The notes beneath the pieces were generated by a model, which saw nothing but the letters and a program-made list of their open reading frames with translations, ran no database searches and was not told the DNA's origin. Shown here piece after piece: positions 43,904-52,764 of a stretch of 64,000 nt of DNA (position 1 is the first letter of the stretch; each line of letters starts with the position of its first letter). The position numbers and the translations under genes were made by a program. Source of the stretch: Moraxella lacunata (GTDB lineage Bacteria > Pseudomonadota > Gammaproteobacteria > Pseudomonadales > Moraxellaceae); the NCBI RefSeq assembly GCF_900453205.1, contig NZ_UGQU01000004.1, positions 186,001 through 250,000 on the forward strand, read 5' to 3'.

Positions 43904-44899
43904 ATGTCGTCTTTACCATCCATTAAAGTGCTTGTGGGCGTGATTGCCACCGCCATGCTCATGACTGCCTGTGCCACCCAAAACGCCAATACCAGCACCA
44001 ACGCCAGCACAGGCTATTATGGCGTGCCTGCCATGTACCGCACCATCCCCGAGCGTATCAGCGATGAAGCCATCGAACGCACCAGTTATAAGAATCTGAC
44101 CAACATTAGGGATGTGAGTGAGAACAATGTACGCATTGCCATTGACAGTTTTCGCCGTGAAGTACTGCTGACAGGCGAAGTGCCAAGCCAGCAGGTCAAG
44201 GCAGATGTGGCGAATATGGTGGCGTCGATTAATGATGTCAAGCAAGTGTATGACAATCTGACCGTAACCAATACGCCCAAGGCTCAAAGCCACACCCTGC
44301 ACGAAAACTACCTAAAATCAAAAATCATCGCCAAAATCGTGAGTGCAGGCGGTATCAGGTCGTCGCAGTACAAACTGGTGGTGCGAGACAACATGGCGTA
44401 TGTGGTCGGGTTTTTGACCGCTCAGCAAGAGCAGACGATTGTTAATATTATCTCATCGGTGCAGGGCATAGAAGGGGTGCGAATGCTCGGCACACGCATA
44501 GATGGCGATACATCAGCTCTGCTTGCTTTGACAGGCGAGAATGTCGCCATTGATGATAATCCCAACGCGGGGGGCATGGTCTATGGCGGTAATGCAGTCG
44601 TCAATACACCTGCCAGCCCTGTTTATCCGAACGTGCCTACTAACTCTGTACCAACCACGAGCTATCCGCAGAGCATGTACCCTAACACGCAAATTGCATC
44701 GACTGTGCCAACTCAGCCAAATACGGGTTATGCACCTGTCAATAATTATCCCATTAATGCCCCTGCAAATAACTATCCTACAAATAATTACCCTGTGAAC
44801 AATCATGGCACACAAAATCGTGATGTTCCTGTGATCAGAATGGAAGGTAACCCAACATCAAGCTATGTGAATTTGTACAATAATACCAGCAAGCCCTAA
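43904..44899 (+). CDS. BON-domain lipoprotein with Asn/Pro-rich tail
   Basis: 331 residues. Lipobox MTAC (residue 22-ish Cys) after a hydrophobic segment. Two BON-type domains, around residues 70-125 (VRIAIDSFRREVLLTGEVPS) and 140-205 (YKLVVRDNMAYVVGFLT), as in DolP/YraP, which maintain the outer membrane. The last 110 residues are low-complexity, with repeated NYP and NNYPxNN units. DolP-like proteins often lie next to yraN, as here. Confidence 0.88.
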   Translation: MSSLPSIKVLVGVIATAMLMTACATQNANTSTNASTGYYGVPAMYRTIPERISDEAIERTSYKNLTNIRDVSENNVRIAIDSFRREVLLTGEVPSQQVKADVANMVASINDVKQVYDNLTVTNTPKAQSHTLHENYLKSKIIAKIVSAGGIRSSQYKLVVRDNMAYVVGFLTAQQEQTIVNIISSVQGIEGVRMLGTRIDGDTSALLALTGENVAIDDNPNAGGMVYGGNAVVNTPASPVYPNVPTNSVPTTSYPQSMYPNTQIASTVPTQPNTGYAPVNNYPINAPANNYPTNNYPVNNHGTQNRDVPVIRMEGNPTSSYVNLYNNTSKP

Positions 44900-44917
44900 C
44901 CAACAAATTTTAACAAT

Positions 44918-45059
44918 GGGGTGTGCTGCCTTTTGCATTTGTAATAAAAAATGCCTGTTTAAAAAAGCAGGTAATTGCTCATTTTTCATGCAAAAACATC
45001 ATTTTATTTTTATAATATTTCTAAATTTTAAATTGTGTTATAAAGGTTCGCACGCCCTA
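44918..45059. repeat. Family A repeat, short copy
   Basis: Ends GGGGTGTGCTGCC and GGTTCGCACGCCCTA, imperfectly inverted. The interior shares TTTTTCATGCAAAAACATCA with other copies and a relic at 7165-7241. It is about 140 bp, so probably an internally deleted version. Confidence 0.65.
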
Positions 45060-45158
45060 CTGTAAAAGCGGGAAATTTGATATAATGACCCGTTTTTACT
45101 TTTTTATCAGTAACATGATTTGACGGTGATAATACCGCCCAAAATATAGAGATTTTTT

Positions 45159-45401
45159 ATGAATGCAGATGACCTAATCGCCTTATTACGCCCCCATTTT
45201 CCAAGTGCTGAGATTCAAGCGGTCAATCAAGGCAATAAATTTGAAGTGCTTATCGTGGATGACAGCTTTGACGGTAAACGTCTGGTGCAACGCCAACAGG
45301 CGGTATATGCCATTGCCAATCCACACATCCAAAGCGGAGCGATGCACGCCTTGACCATTCATGCCTTGACACCTGCCGAATACGAAGCCAAAAAGGGATA
45401 A
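45159..45401 (+). CDS. ibaG: BolA family protein (IbaG/YrbA-like)
   Basis: 80 residues. BolA fold with [26 protein letters not shown] shortened here to [16 protein letters not shown] and the final [13 protein letters not shown]. It lies 2 bp before murA, the conserved ibaG-murA arrangement. Likely interacts with glutaredoxin in Fe-S handling and acid response. Confidence 0.9.
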   Translation: MNADDLIALLRPHFPSAEIQAVNQGNKFEVLIVDDSFDGKRLVQRQQAVYAIANPHIQSGAMHALTIHALTPAEYEAKKG

Positions 45402-45403
45402 TC

Positions 45404-46666
45404 ATGGATAAGTTTAAAATCATCGGCAAAACCCGTATCGCAGGCGAAGTTGCCATTTCTGGCTCAAAAAACGCTGCCCTGCCCCTATTGGCAGGTATGC
45501 TACTGCCCAATGATGAGACGGTGCTACACAACGTCCCTACCCTAAAAGACACCGACACACTCATCAAGCTTATCGCTGGCATGGGCGTTGCCATCAAAAA
45601 AGAAGGCAACACCGTCATCGCAGACGCTCGCCACGTTGCCAACTATTATGCTCCGTATGAGCTGGTGCGTACCATGCGTGCGTCTATCTTGGTGCTTGGG
45701 GCGTTGCTTGGGCGGTTTGGTGAAGCCGAAGTCTCCTTACCAGGGGGCTGTTCTATCGGTTCACGCCCTGTTGATCAGCACCTAAAAGCCTTTGAAGCCA
45801 TGGGAGCAAGCATTAGTGTAGAAAATGGCTATGTCAAAGCCAAAGCCCCTGCTGGCGGACGTCTGATAGGTTGTGATTTTACCTTTGACATGGTAACCGT
45901 TGGCGGTACAGAGAATGTCATCATGGCAGCGTCTCTGGCTCGTGGTACAACTCGCCTTGAAAACTGTGCCTGTGAGCCAGAAGTGGTGGATTTGGCAAAT
46001 ATGCTTGTCGCCATGGGAGCAAAGATTGACGGCATTGGTACGCCGACCATGATTATTGAAGGTGTGGAGAGCTTGCACGGTTGTGAATACAGCGTGATTG
46101 CTGACCGCATTGAGACAGGTTCATATCTGGCTGGGGCTTTGATGAGTGAAGGCGATGTCTTGACCACCAACACATCGGCTGAGCTGTTGCACCCTGTCTT
46201 AAAGAAATTTGAAGCCATGGGGGCAACCATTACCACAGGCGATGACTGGATAAGAGCAGTAATGAAGGGCAGACCCAAAGCGGTGGACATTCGCACCCAA
46301 GTCCATCCCGGTTTTCCCACCGATATGCAAGCCCAGCTCATGGCGGTGTGCTGTTTGGCGGACGGCACCAGCACCATCATTGAAAACATCTTTGAAAACC
46401 GCTTTATGCACGTCCCTGAGCTAAACCGCATGGGGGCAAATATCCGCATTGACGGACATACCGCCATTGTAACGGGCGTGGATAGCTTTATGCCTGCTCC
46501 TGTCATGGCAACCGATTTGCGTGCGTCCATGTCGCTTGTCATGGCGGCGACGTGTGCCGATGGCGAGAGTATTATTGACCGCATTTATCACATTGATAGA
46601 GGTTATGATAATGTGGAGAGCAAACTTAAATCGCTTGGGGTGAATATTGAGCGGATTAAGGGTTAA
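45404..46666 (+). CDS. murA: UDP-GlcNAc 1-carboxyvinyltransferase MurA
   Basis: 420 residues. [14 protein letters not shown] with the conserved Lys, the catalytic-Cys loop [16 protein letters not shown], and [12 protein letters not shown] are diagnostic. First committed step of peptidoglycan synthesis; the loop Cys indicates fosfomycin-sensitive type. Cotranscribed with ibaG. Confidence 0.97.
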   Translation: MDKFKIIGKTRIAGEVAISGSKNAALPLLAGMLLPNDETVLHNVPTLKDTDTLIKLIAGMGVAIKKEGNTVIADARHVANYYAPYELVRTMRASILVLGALLGRFGEAEVSLPGGCSIGSRPVDQHLKAFEAMGASISVENGYVKAKAPAGGRLIGCDFTFDMVTVGGTENVIMAASLARGTTRLENCACEPEVVDLANMLVAMGAKIDGIGTPTMIIEGVESLHGCEYSVIADRIETGSYLAGALMSEGDVLTTNTSAELLHPVLKKFEAMGATITTGDDWIRAVMKGRPKAVDIRTQVHPGFPTDMQAQLMAVCCLADGTSTIIENIFENRFMHVPELNRMGANIRIDGHTAIVTGVDSFMPAPVMATDLRASMSLVMAATCADGESIIDRIYHIDRGYDNVESKLKSLGVNIERIKG

Positions 46667-46812
46667 AAACTGTAATTGCTAACAACTTTATTCTCAACTT
46701 AAAATAGTAACTTTTTGATTTTTCGGTAATTATTTTTTTGGTTGTAGGGGTGAATTATATTCGCCCTTGATAAATCAATCACTTATACAAAGTTGAGAAT
46801 GGCGTAATAATA

Positions 46813-46850
46813 AAATAAAAGGGCGGTCTTGATGATTGCCCTTTTATTTT
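46813..46850. terminator. Bidirectional terminator between murA and dus
   Basis: AAAATAAAAGGGC and GCCCTTTTATTTT around a 12-base loop. Just before it, 46690-46805 holds short repeat units including GTAGGGGTGAATTATATTCG and inverted TTCTCAACTT/AAGTTGAGAA. Confidence 0.8.
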
Positions 46851-46861
46851 GGGTTTGTCAG

Positions 46862-47977
46862 CTAAGCAGGCACCGACTGGGATAAGTGCGAGATAATCTG
46901 TGCCTTGCCCTTTTCTTTTTTGACAACATCCCACAGTTTATCTGCTTCATCATAGCCTTTGGTGAGCATACCGAGCCATTGTTTATAGCGACCGATGAGT
47001 CCGCTTTGGTTGTCGGTGGTGTCATTCAAAAAAGCGATTTGGTGGGGGATTAGCTCCACCCATGTCAAGGTTTTGTCGGTGTTTTCAATATTTGCCACAA
47101 GGTCAGGGCGAGTGACCGCCCCACGCCCAAGCATGAGATGGGGCGTGTTTGCTTGACTGATACAGTCGTGGGCGTGAGCAGCGTTCCAAATCTCGCCATT
47201 GGCAATAATGGGCAAACCAAGCTCGGTAAAGGGGGCGATTTTATCCCAATAGGCAGGTGGCTTGTAGCCTTGCACTTTGGTTCGGGCATGGATAGTAAGC
47301 CAGCTTGCGTTTGCCTGTTTGACCGCTTGCCCGATGTCGCTCATTTTGCCCATGTCAGTATAGCCCAAACGGATTTTTGCCGATACAGGAATATGAGCGG
47401 GGACAGCCCCACGCACGGCAGAGATGATGTCGTACAGCGTATCAGGTTCATCAAGCAGTACCGAACCACCTTTGTGGTTATTGACCGTTTTGGCAGGACA
47501 ACCAAAATTTGGTATTGTTAATTGAGTATACTTTTCTAGAAAGCCGTTCGTGGTGAGCTTGTCGAACCATAACGGTTTTCCTAGACTTCGACAAGCTCAG
47601 TCCGAACGGAAAACCTTAAAATCTATCTTTATTTAACAATACCCAAAATTTAAATCTATCGCACACGCCCCAAGCGATACCGCTGTAACGGCACTTTGGC
47701 TCATGGTGTCAGGGTTGTTGCCCAGTAGCTGAACATGAATGGGCGTGCCACTTGCTGTCTTACCGTCCGTGAGTAGCTCTGGCACATATTTATAGAACAC
47801 ATGGGCAGGCAAGGGATAATGCGTGACACGAATAAACTCACTCACTGACCAATCATAAGGGTGACCCAAATCATGAGCAATCTGTGTCAAAATCTGTCTC
47901 ATGAGTGGGTCGGTTAAGCCTTCCATCGGGGCGAGCAGGCGAACAGGATGGGCGAACAAATGGGCAAAAGCACTCAT
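46862..47977 (-). pseudogene. tRNA-dihydrouridine synthase (DusC-like), split by MITE
   Basis: Begins MSAFAHLFAHPVRLLAPMEGLTDP (written in parts: VRLLAPMEGLTDP), with GTPIHVQLLGNNP and CAIDLNFG; then the 133-bp element. Beyond it come CPAKTVNNHKGGSVLL with the catalytic Cys, then HARTKVQGYKPPAYW and IIANGEIWN. Removing 141 bp restores a 324-codon frame with no other damage. The insertion falls between NFG and CPAKTVN, separating the FMN site from the active-site Cys, so activity should be lost. It overlaps pth by 4 bp. Confidence 0.92.
47511..47643 (-). mobile_element. 133-bp MITE, copy 4
   Basis: Perfect 11-bp inverted ends; flanked by CAAAATTT (47503-47510 and 47644-47651). Inserted in the dus gene, same orientation as copies 2 and 3. 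Confidence 0.93.
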
Positions 47978-48552
47978 GTTGGCAGTTTAAACCCATTGGC
48001 AAGACTGATGGCTTTTTGTTTATCGCCTTTGATGAGTAGCTCTAAGGCATCCATGCCACACTCTATCGCACTGTCTATATTGGTGCGGTCATCGGACGTG
48101 GGTTTTGACAGCACCCAACCGCTGACCTGTGATGAGTGAGCAGGTCTGCCAATGCCAACACGCAGTCGCCAAAAGTCCGCTCCGATATGGGGGACGATGT
48201 CCTTTAAGCCGTTGTGTCCGCCATGCCCACCGCCTTTTTTTAGGCGTAGGCTACCTGCCGAGATGTCAAGCTCATCATGAACGATGAGTATCTCGTGGGG
48301 GGCGATGTTATAGAATTTGGCAAGGGGAGCGACCGCCATTCCTGAGCGGTTCATGAATGTATCAGGGGTCAGTAGGCGGACATCTTGCCCGTATATCGTG
48401 CCACGCCCGACACTGCCATGGAATTTTTTGTCATGGGTGAGCGTGATACCAAATTTGTCGCACAAAGCGTCCACAAACCAAAAGCCTGCGTTATGGCGAG
48501 TGTCTTTGTATTCTGCACCGACATTACCCAGACCGACGATGAGTTTTATCAT
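47974..48552 (-). CDS. pth: Peptidyl-tRNA hydrolase
   Basis: 192 residues. IVGLGNVGAEYKDTRHNAGFW carries the conserved Asn and catalytic His (written as GLGNVGAEY and TRHNAGFW), with VHDELDISAG (Asp) and GGHGGHNGLKDI. It releases tRNA from stalled peptidyl-tRNA. Follows rplY on the same strand, the common rplY-pth pairing. Confidence 0.96.
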   Translation of the reverse strand: MIKLIVGLGNVGAEYKDTRHNAGFWFVDALCDKFGITLTHDKKFHGSVGRGTIYGQDVRLLTPDTFMNRSGMAVAPLAKFYNIAPHEILIVHDELDISAGSLRLKKGGGHGGHNGLKDIVPHIGADFWRLRVGIGRPAHSSQVSGWVLSKPTSDDRTNIDSAIECGMDALELLIKGDKQKAISLANGFKLPT

Positions 48553-48579
48553 GATTGTCCCATAGATGATGAAATAAAC

Positions 48580-48612
48580 AAAAAGCCAATAGATGACCCA
48601 TTGGCTTTTGTT
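48580..48612 (-). terminator. Hairpin between rplY and pth
   Basis: AAAAGCCAAT and ATTGGCTTTT with a 10-base loop, T run on the minus strand. May end or attenuate rplY transcripts before pth. Confidence 0.8.
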
Positions 48613-48624
48613 AAGAGTGATGGT

Positions 48625-49245
48625 TTATTCAGCGTCTGTGCTCTCTTCGCTTGCACTTTCTTCACTGTCAGCAGAAACAGTTGGTGCTTGTACGCTAACC
48701 ACAACACGGTCGGTGGCGTTGCTGTCAAGCTCAACGATGGTAATGCCATCGGCAAGTTTGATGTCAGAGAAGCGTAGTAGGTCGCCGATTTCTAGGTCGG
48801 TCACGTCCACTTCGATGGCTTCTGGCAGTTGGCGTGGCAAGCAGTTGATGTGTAGCTCAGTTACGTTGGTTTGTAGGATACCGCCTGCTTTAACACCTTC
48901 GGCAGTGCCAGTGAAATGTACAGGCACGGTAAAGTGCATGGTTTGACCACGAACAACACGTTGGAAGTCTACGTGCAGTGGCGTGCCTTTTGAAGGGTGG
49001 CGTTGTAGAGCCTTAATGATGACTTCTTGGTCGTTACCATCGATGGCAAGTGTGGTCACGCTTGAAAAGAAGCTCTCGTCTTGTAGGGCTTTGACCAGTT
49101 CGTTTAGCTTAACGCTCACAGATAGTGGCTCAGCATCACCGCCATAAACGATGGCAGGGATAAGATTGGCTTTACGCAGGCGGCGGCTCGAACCTTTGCC
49201 CTGCTCGTCGGCAGCACGTGCTACCGTAGTTAGAGTATAGCTCAT
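48625..49245 (-). CDS. rplY: 50S ribosomal protein L25 (CTC/TL5 form)
   Basis: 206 residues, the long general-stress-protein form. N-terminal 5S-rRNA binding domain (GKGSSRRLRKANLIPAIVYGG) and the C-terminal TL5-like domain (HVDFQRVVRG, VTDLEIGDLLRFSDI). The last 25 residues are Ser/Glu-rich (SADSEESASEESTDAE). Confidence 0.95.
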   Translation of the reverse strand: MSYTLTTVARAADEQGKGSSRRLRKANLIPAIVYGGDAEPLSVSVKLNELVKALQDESFFSSVTTLAIDGNDQEVIIKALQRHPSKGTPLHVDFQRVVRGQTMHFTVPVHFTGTAEGVKAGGILQTNVTELHINCLPRQLPEAIEVDVTDLEIGDLLRFSDIKLADGITIVELDSNATDRVVVSVQAPTVSADSEESASEESTDAE

Positions 49246-49384
49246 AAGGATTTCCTATGTTAAAAGGCTACAAAAATGATGATTTTCGACCAATCATCAT
49301 ACAAAAGTGCAAAATAGCGAACTATTATAAGCCAGTTTGGGCGATATGGCAAGTGGTTTTTGCAAATCAGCCAAAGCATTTGTT

Positions 49385-49440
49385 GGTACTCATTGACTTC
49401 CTCCCCTCCCTATCGTTCGGGGGATTGCTTCTACAAGACG
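49385..49440 (-). other. IS200/IS605-type right-end hairpin
   Basis: Just past the TnpB stop, minus-strand AATCCCCCGAACGATAGGGA then GGGGAGGAAGTCAA forms the CCCCC/GGGG hairpin typical of IS605-type right ends, where the 3' part of the reRNA/omega RNA is encoded. Confidence 0.6.
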
Positions 49441-49714
49441 GTCAAGCCCGACCGCAAGAATGTTCCGACTGGCATTGATATCTCTATCATGCCGTGTGCC
49501 ACACTTTGCACAAGTCCATTCTCTTATTCCAAGACCTGCTCTACCTTTGGGACTACTGGACATATCGCCACAGCACGAACAGGTTTGGGTAGTGTATTTT
49601 TCATTCACGATTTCAAAACAACAACCTGCATTCTTGCATTTATAGGTCAGTTGCCGTTTGAGTTCAAACCAGCTAGCATCGTAAACCGATTTGGCGAGTT
49701 TGCCTTTTTTATTG
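49390..49714 (-). pseudogene. TnpB C-terminal fragment (IS200/IS605 family)
   Basis: About 108 residues homologous to the TnpB C-terminus: KLAKSVYDASWFELKRQL, then the zinc finger TCSCCG-x-CAKCG and HDRDINASRNIL with the last RuvC-type Asp. The N-terminal RuvC-I and bridge-helix parts are missing; upstream sequence is an IS30 remnant. Not functional alone. Confidence 0.85.
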
Positions 49715-49723
49715 CTTGAATCA

Positions 49724-50229
49724 TCAAACCAACTGCAACACTTCATCAAAATAAACCTCATAAGGTGTTTTCCAGTTTAAACACTTTCTGGGTCTATGAT
49801 TAAGTTCATTCACTTTACTGATAATATCGCTTTCATGCCACTTGCTTAAATCTTGATGCTTAGGGAAATATTCTCTAAGCAGTCCATTGGTATTTTCATT
49901 ACTTCCCCTGCCCCAAGGATGTCTTGGTGGAGGAAAGTAAAACTCTACATTTAACTGCTGACTGATTTTTTCATGATAAGCAAACTCTTTTTCTCTATCA
50001 GGGCAATCGCACCACCCCTTACCAAATAACAACTGTTCAAGATAAGACTTATTCTGTGAAGCTCGTAGGCTGGGTTAGCGACAGCGTAACCCAGCATTTA
50101 TGGTTTAACCAATTGAATTTATTGGGTTTCGTGCCTCAACCCAACCTACGGGCTGGGTTTTATGCCTTGTGCAAGCATTAACATTATCTTTTCTCGTTCA
50201 TTTATGCTAAGATGTTTGTGGGTGTTCAT
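49724..50229 (-). pseudogene. IS30 family transposase remnant, internally deleted
   Basis: N-terminal stub at 50229 reads MNTHKHLSINEREKIMLMLA (helix-turn-helix start). The C-terminal part (50032-49724) has KEFAYHEKISQQLNVEFYF, PPPRHPWGRGSNENTNGLLR with the catalytic Glu, and NHRPRKCLNWKTPYEV. Most of the middle is gone and a 95-bp dispersed repeat (50064-50150) occupies the junction. Confidence 0.85.
50064..50150. repeat. CGTAGGCTGGGTT dispersed repeat, copy 1
   Basis: Outer arms CGTAGGCTGGGTT and AACCCAACCTACG; inner block AGCGACAGCGTAACCCAGCA. Nearly identical copy at 52217-52307 and a cut copy at 54977-55034. All are non-coding. Confidence 0.8.
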
Positions 50230-50327
50230 GGTTACTTTTTGATTTGTGTGGTAACAATATTATAAGTAATTATGAACATCTTTTCATTTGTTGCGGTTGG
50301 ATTGTATGTTTAAGGGTTTATCAATTA

Positions 50328-50606
50328 ATGACGAGTAAGAAAAGGCGTGCAGAGAAGATGAGAAATGCAACTTTGCAATTAAGAAAACTGATTAACAGTG
50401 GGGCGATTGACAAAAAATTGTTTACACAAAAACAGCTCAATGACATTAACACAGATGTGGGTGGAAAAGCCAAAACCAAAATACATGGTTATGCTTGGCA
50501 TCATAACGCTCAGTCTAGTCCCAATAATATGCAACTCATTCCAGATGAAATACACAACAAAGCTGTAAGACATACTGGCGAAGGCTCTTTAAGTGAAGGT
50601 AGATAA
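50328..50606 (+). CDS. Orphan WHH-type HNH nuclease toxin cassette
   Basis: 92 residues from ATG at 50328 (MTSKKRRAEKMRNATLQLR). The C-terminal half has GYAWHHNAQSSPNNMQLIP and DEIHNKAVRHTGEG, the WHH-type HNH/EndoVII nuclease signature of polymorphic-toxin tips. No secretion or delivery domain is attached, so it is an orphan C-terminal cassette. A SMI1-type immunity gene follows after 3 bp. Confidence 0.75.
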   Translation: MTSKKRRAEKMRNATLQLRKLINSGAIDKKLFTQKQLNDINTDVGGKAKTKIHGYAWHHNAQSSPNNMQLIPDEIHNKAVRHTGEGSLSEGR

Positions 50607-50609
50607 ATC

Positions 50610-51086
50610 ATGAAACAATTAAAAATTATTGATGACAATGGTCAAGCAGATATTCAATTAATTAGAGATTTTGAGAAAGAGTATAATATTACCCTTCCAA
50701 ACTCTTATGTTGAGCTAATATCAAAACATAATGGCTTAAGGCTTTATAATAATAGGTTTGATTTTATAAATTTAGATGGTTTAATAAGTTCAACTGATAT
50801 ATATTTTTTAAGCTTTGGTGATGATTTTTCTGAAAACATGGCGGACTTTTAATGGTGTGGTGATTCTTACTCATACGAAAATCTTGTGCTATTTGGTATT
50901 AGTGCTTATGGAGATAGTATTTGTTTTGATTACCGTCCAGATTTAAGCACAAACAACCCTCCAGTTCGTCTAATGAGACACGAAGACACCTTTATCAATC
51001 AATACGGTCAAGACAAAAACATTGTTTTTCCTATCGCTAACAGCTTTGATGAGTTTTTAGATATGCTTTATGAAGAAAGTGAATAA
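50610..51086 (+). pseudogene. SMI1/KNR4-type immunity protein, internal stop
   Basis: One frame of 158 codons interrupted by a TAA at 50850-50852. Family features: DFEKEYNITLPNSYVELISKHNG near the start (shown as YNITLPNSYVELISKHNG), YFLSFGDDF, then GDSICFDYRPD and IANSFDEFLDMLYE. Immunity of this family usually protects against nuclease tips such as the upstream WHH cassette. The stop is a point change, not an indel. Confidence 0.8.
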
Positions 51087-51104
51087 TCCCATAAATATCT
51101 AAAA

Positions 51105-51147
51105 TGTAAAACATACTGGTGAAGGTGCTTTAAGTGAAGGTAGATAA
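51105..51147 (+). repeat. Duplicated toxin-cassette tail
   Basis: Reads VKHTGEGALSEGR then stop, 12 of 13 residues like the end of the WHH cassette (VRHTGEGSLSEGR at 50568-50606), immediately before a second immunity gene. A scar of a second, lost toxin cassette. Confidence 0.75.
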
Positions 51148-51149
51148 TT

Positions 51150-51609
51150 ATGATTAAATTAAATATTGGTTATGATTATGGTATTTCTGATATTGAATGG
51201 ATAAATGATTTTGGAAAAAAAATATAATATTTCTTTTCCAAAATCATATTGTGATTTAATGCTTAAACATAATGGCGTTAGATTTGAACAGGATACATTT
51301 CGGTATTTTAAAAATAATCAGTACTGGGTGGAAAGTAATATTTCTTTTCTTGCATTTGGCAACCCTATAGGTACCGAATTGATAAATGACAGTCAATATT
51401 ATAGCGAAAAAAATCTAATTGCTTTTGGCTTAAATGAATTTGGCTATCTTATATGCTTCGATTATCGTCAAGACCGTATGACAAATGACCCGCCAGTAGT
51501 CATTATGTATCATGATGAATTTATGACTAATGAACACGGTCAAGAAAAGATGGTTATTTTTCCAGTTGCTAACAGCTTTGATGAGTTTTTAGATATGCTT
51601 TATGAATAA
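51150..51609 (+). pseudogene. Second SMI1/KNR4-type immunity gene, frameshift at A8
   Basis: Starts MIKLNIGYDYGISDIEWIND at 51150. The frame breaks in the A8 run at 51215-51222; with A7 it reads NDFGKKYNISFPKSYCDLML onward to 51609, ending VANSFDEFLDMLYE like the previous gene. 152 codons when restored. Could be switchable by slippage. Confidence 0.8.
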
Positions 51610-51721
51610 ACTGAATAATCTCATAGCAAGTAAAAACCTATTTAGTTATAAATCCATTTCTAGAATTAACATCAAAGTTGCTGACAACAATCAAACCAAA
51701 AGTGAGACCAAATATGAATGA
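51602..51721 (+). CDS. Short frame, possible third toxin-cassette tail
   Basis: 39 residues (MNKLNNLIASKNLFSYKSIS, then RINIKVADNNQTKSETKYE). It overlaps the previous gene end and the next gene start by 8 bp each. By analogy with the scar at 51105 it may be the tail of another lost toxin; evidence is positional only. Confidence 0.3.
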   Translation: MNKLNNLIASKNLFSYKSISRINIKVADNNQTKSETKYE

Positions 51722-52058
51722 TTTAAGCAATGCCTATTATGAGGTTTTAGACGACCTACTATATACTTATTTTGCATTTTGTAGGGATTTTCGTTCCGAA
51801 GAAAAAAATCATTTGGAGATTATCTATATACTAGATGATGATTTTGTAAGTATGGAACATCATCCGCTAGAGCTGTTGATACACTATACAGGTATATTGT
51901 CTTTATGTTCCAGTTGGCATCCAGATGCCAGCAATTATTTTTTAGGGAAAATCAATGAGATTATTTCTAATCATAATATCAATGATTTATTATCTCTGCT
52001 TAATGAAGGGTATTATGAATTCAAAAGGGACTTAAAATCATTTAATATTATAAGTTGA
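51714..52058 (+). CDS. Hypothetical small protein, likely immunity
   Basis: 114 residues from MNDLSNAYYEVLDDLLY. Acidic and helical, cytoplasmic, with a central SWHPDASNYFLGKINEI. No family recognised. Its place at the end of an orphan toxin/immunity array suggests another immunity gene. A strong hairpin ends the cluster at 52088. Confidence 0.55.
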   Translation: MNDLSNAYYEVLDDLLYTYFAFCRDFRSEEKNHLEIIYILDDDFVSMEHHPLELLIHYTGILSLCSSWHPDASNYFLGKINEIISNHNINDLLSLLNEGYYEFKRDLKSFNIIS

Positions 52059-52087
52059 TATTATTTTACTTTTTTCCATAAACCCAT

Positions 52088-52126
52088 AGTTTGGATTAAG
52101 ATACCCCCAACATCTTAATCCAAACT
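52088..52126 (+). terminator. Hairpin ending the orphan-immunity array
   Basis: AGTTTGGATTAAGAT and ATCTTAATCCAAACT form a perfect 15-bp stem with a 9-base loop, 30 bp after the stop; T run is weak. Confidence 0.75.
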
Positions 52127-52216
52127 TTAACTTTACCACACACCCCATCCCTCATCACCCCTCCCAACAAACCCCAATCGCTCCAATATCGGACGATAAA
52201 AACTGGCTCTGTTTAG

Positions 52217-52307
52217 CCCGTAGGCTGGGTTAGCGACAGCTTAACCCAGCATTTATGGTGTAACCAATTGAATTTGTTGGGTTTCGTGCCTCAACCCAAC
52301 CTACGGG
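52217..52307. repeat. CGTAGGCTGGGTT dispersed repeat, copy 2
   Basis: Arms CCCGTAGGCTGGGTT and AACCCAACCTACGGG; nearly identical to 50064-50150. From here to 52764 I see no gene or recognisable element. Confidence 0.8.
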
Positions 52308-52764
52308 CTTTGTTAAGGCGTTTAAAGACATTGCCAAAGGTGTCATGTGAGGGTATGCCATGAGTTAAGTCAAGAAATGTGGCAAATCATGTTTTGTTTT
52401 CATTGCCAAAGTCTTCTATATCTACCCAGTCATGATAACCACAGATAACTGCGGTTAAAGCAATGGTTAGAATGTTTTTAAGTGGGTGTAGCAGGCTTTT
52501 GTTTTGACGCCTTGGGTCATGAACCTGTGATAAATAGTCAATGGGGTTTGTGAGCATAAAGAATGTCCTTTTTGCTCACATTTTAATGATTTATTGTGGG
52601 TTTGTCGATGGTTGTAGTGCGATTGCTCTGCACAACAACGCACTTGCACGTCCACAAAAGTTGTGCTATGATTAAGATGTGTTACTTTATTGTAACAATC
52701 GTTGCATTTAGTACTCATCACACTTTTACTACCAATATTGGTGTTTTTTTAATAGGTATCTTTT

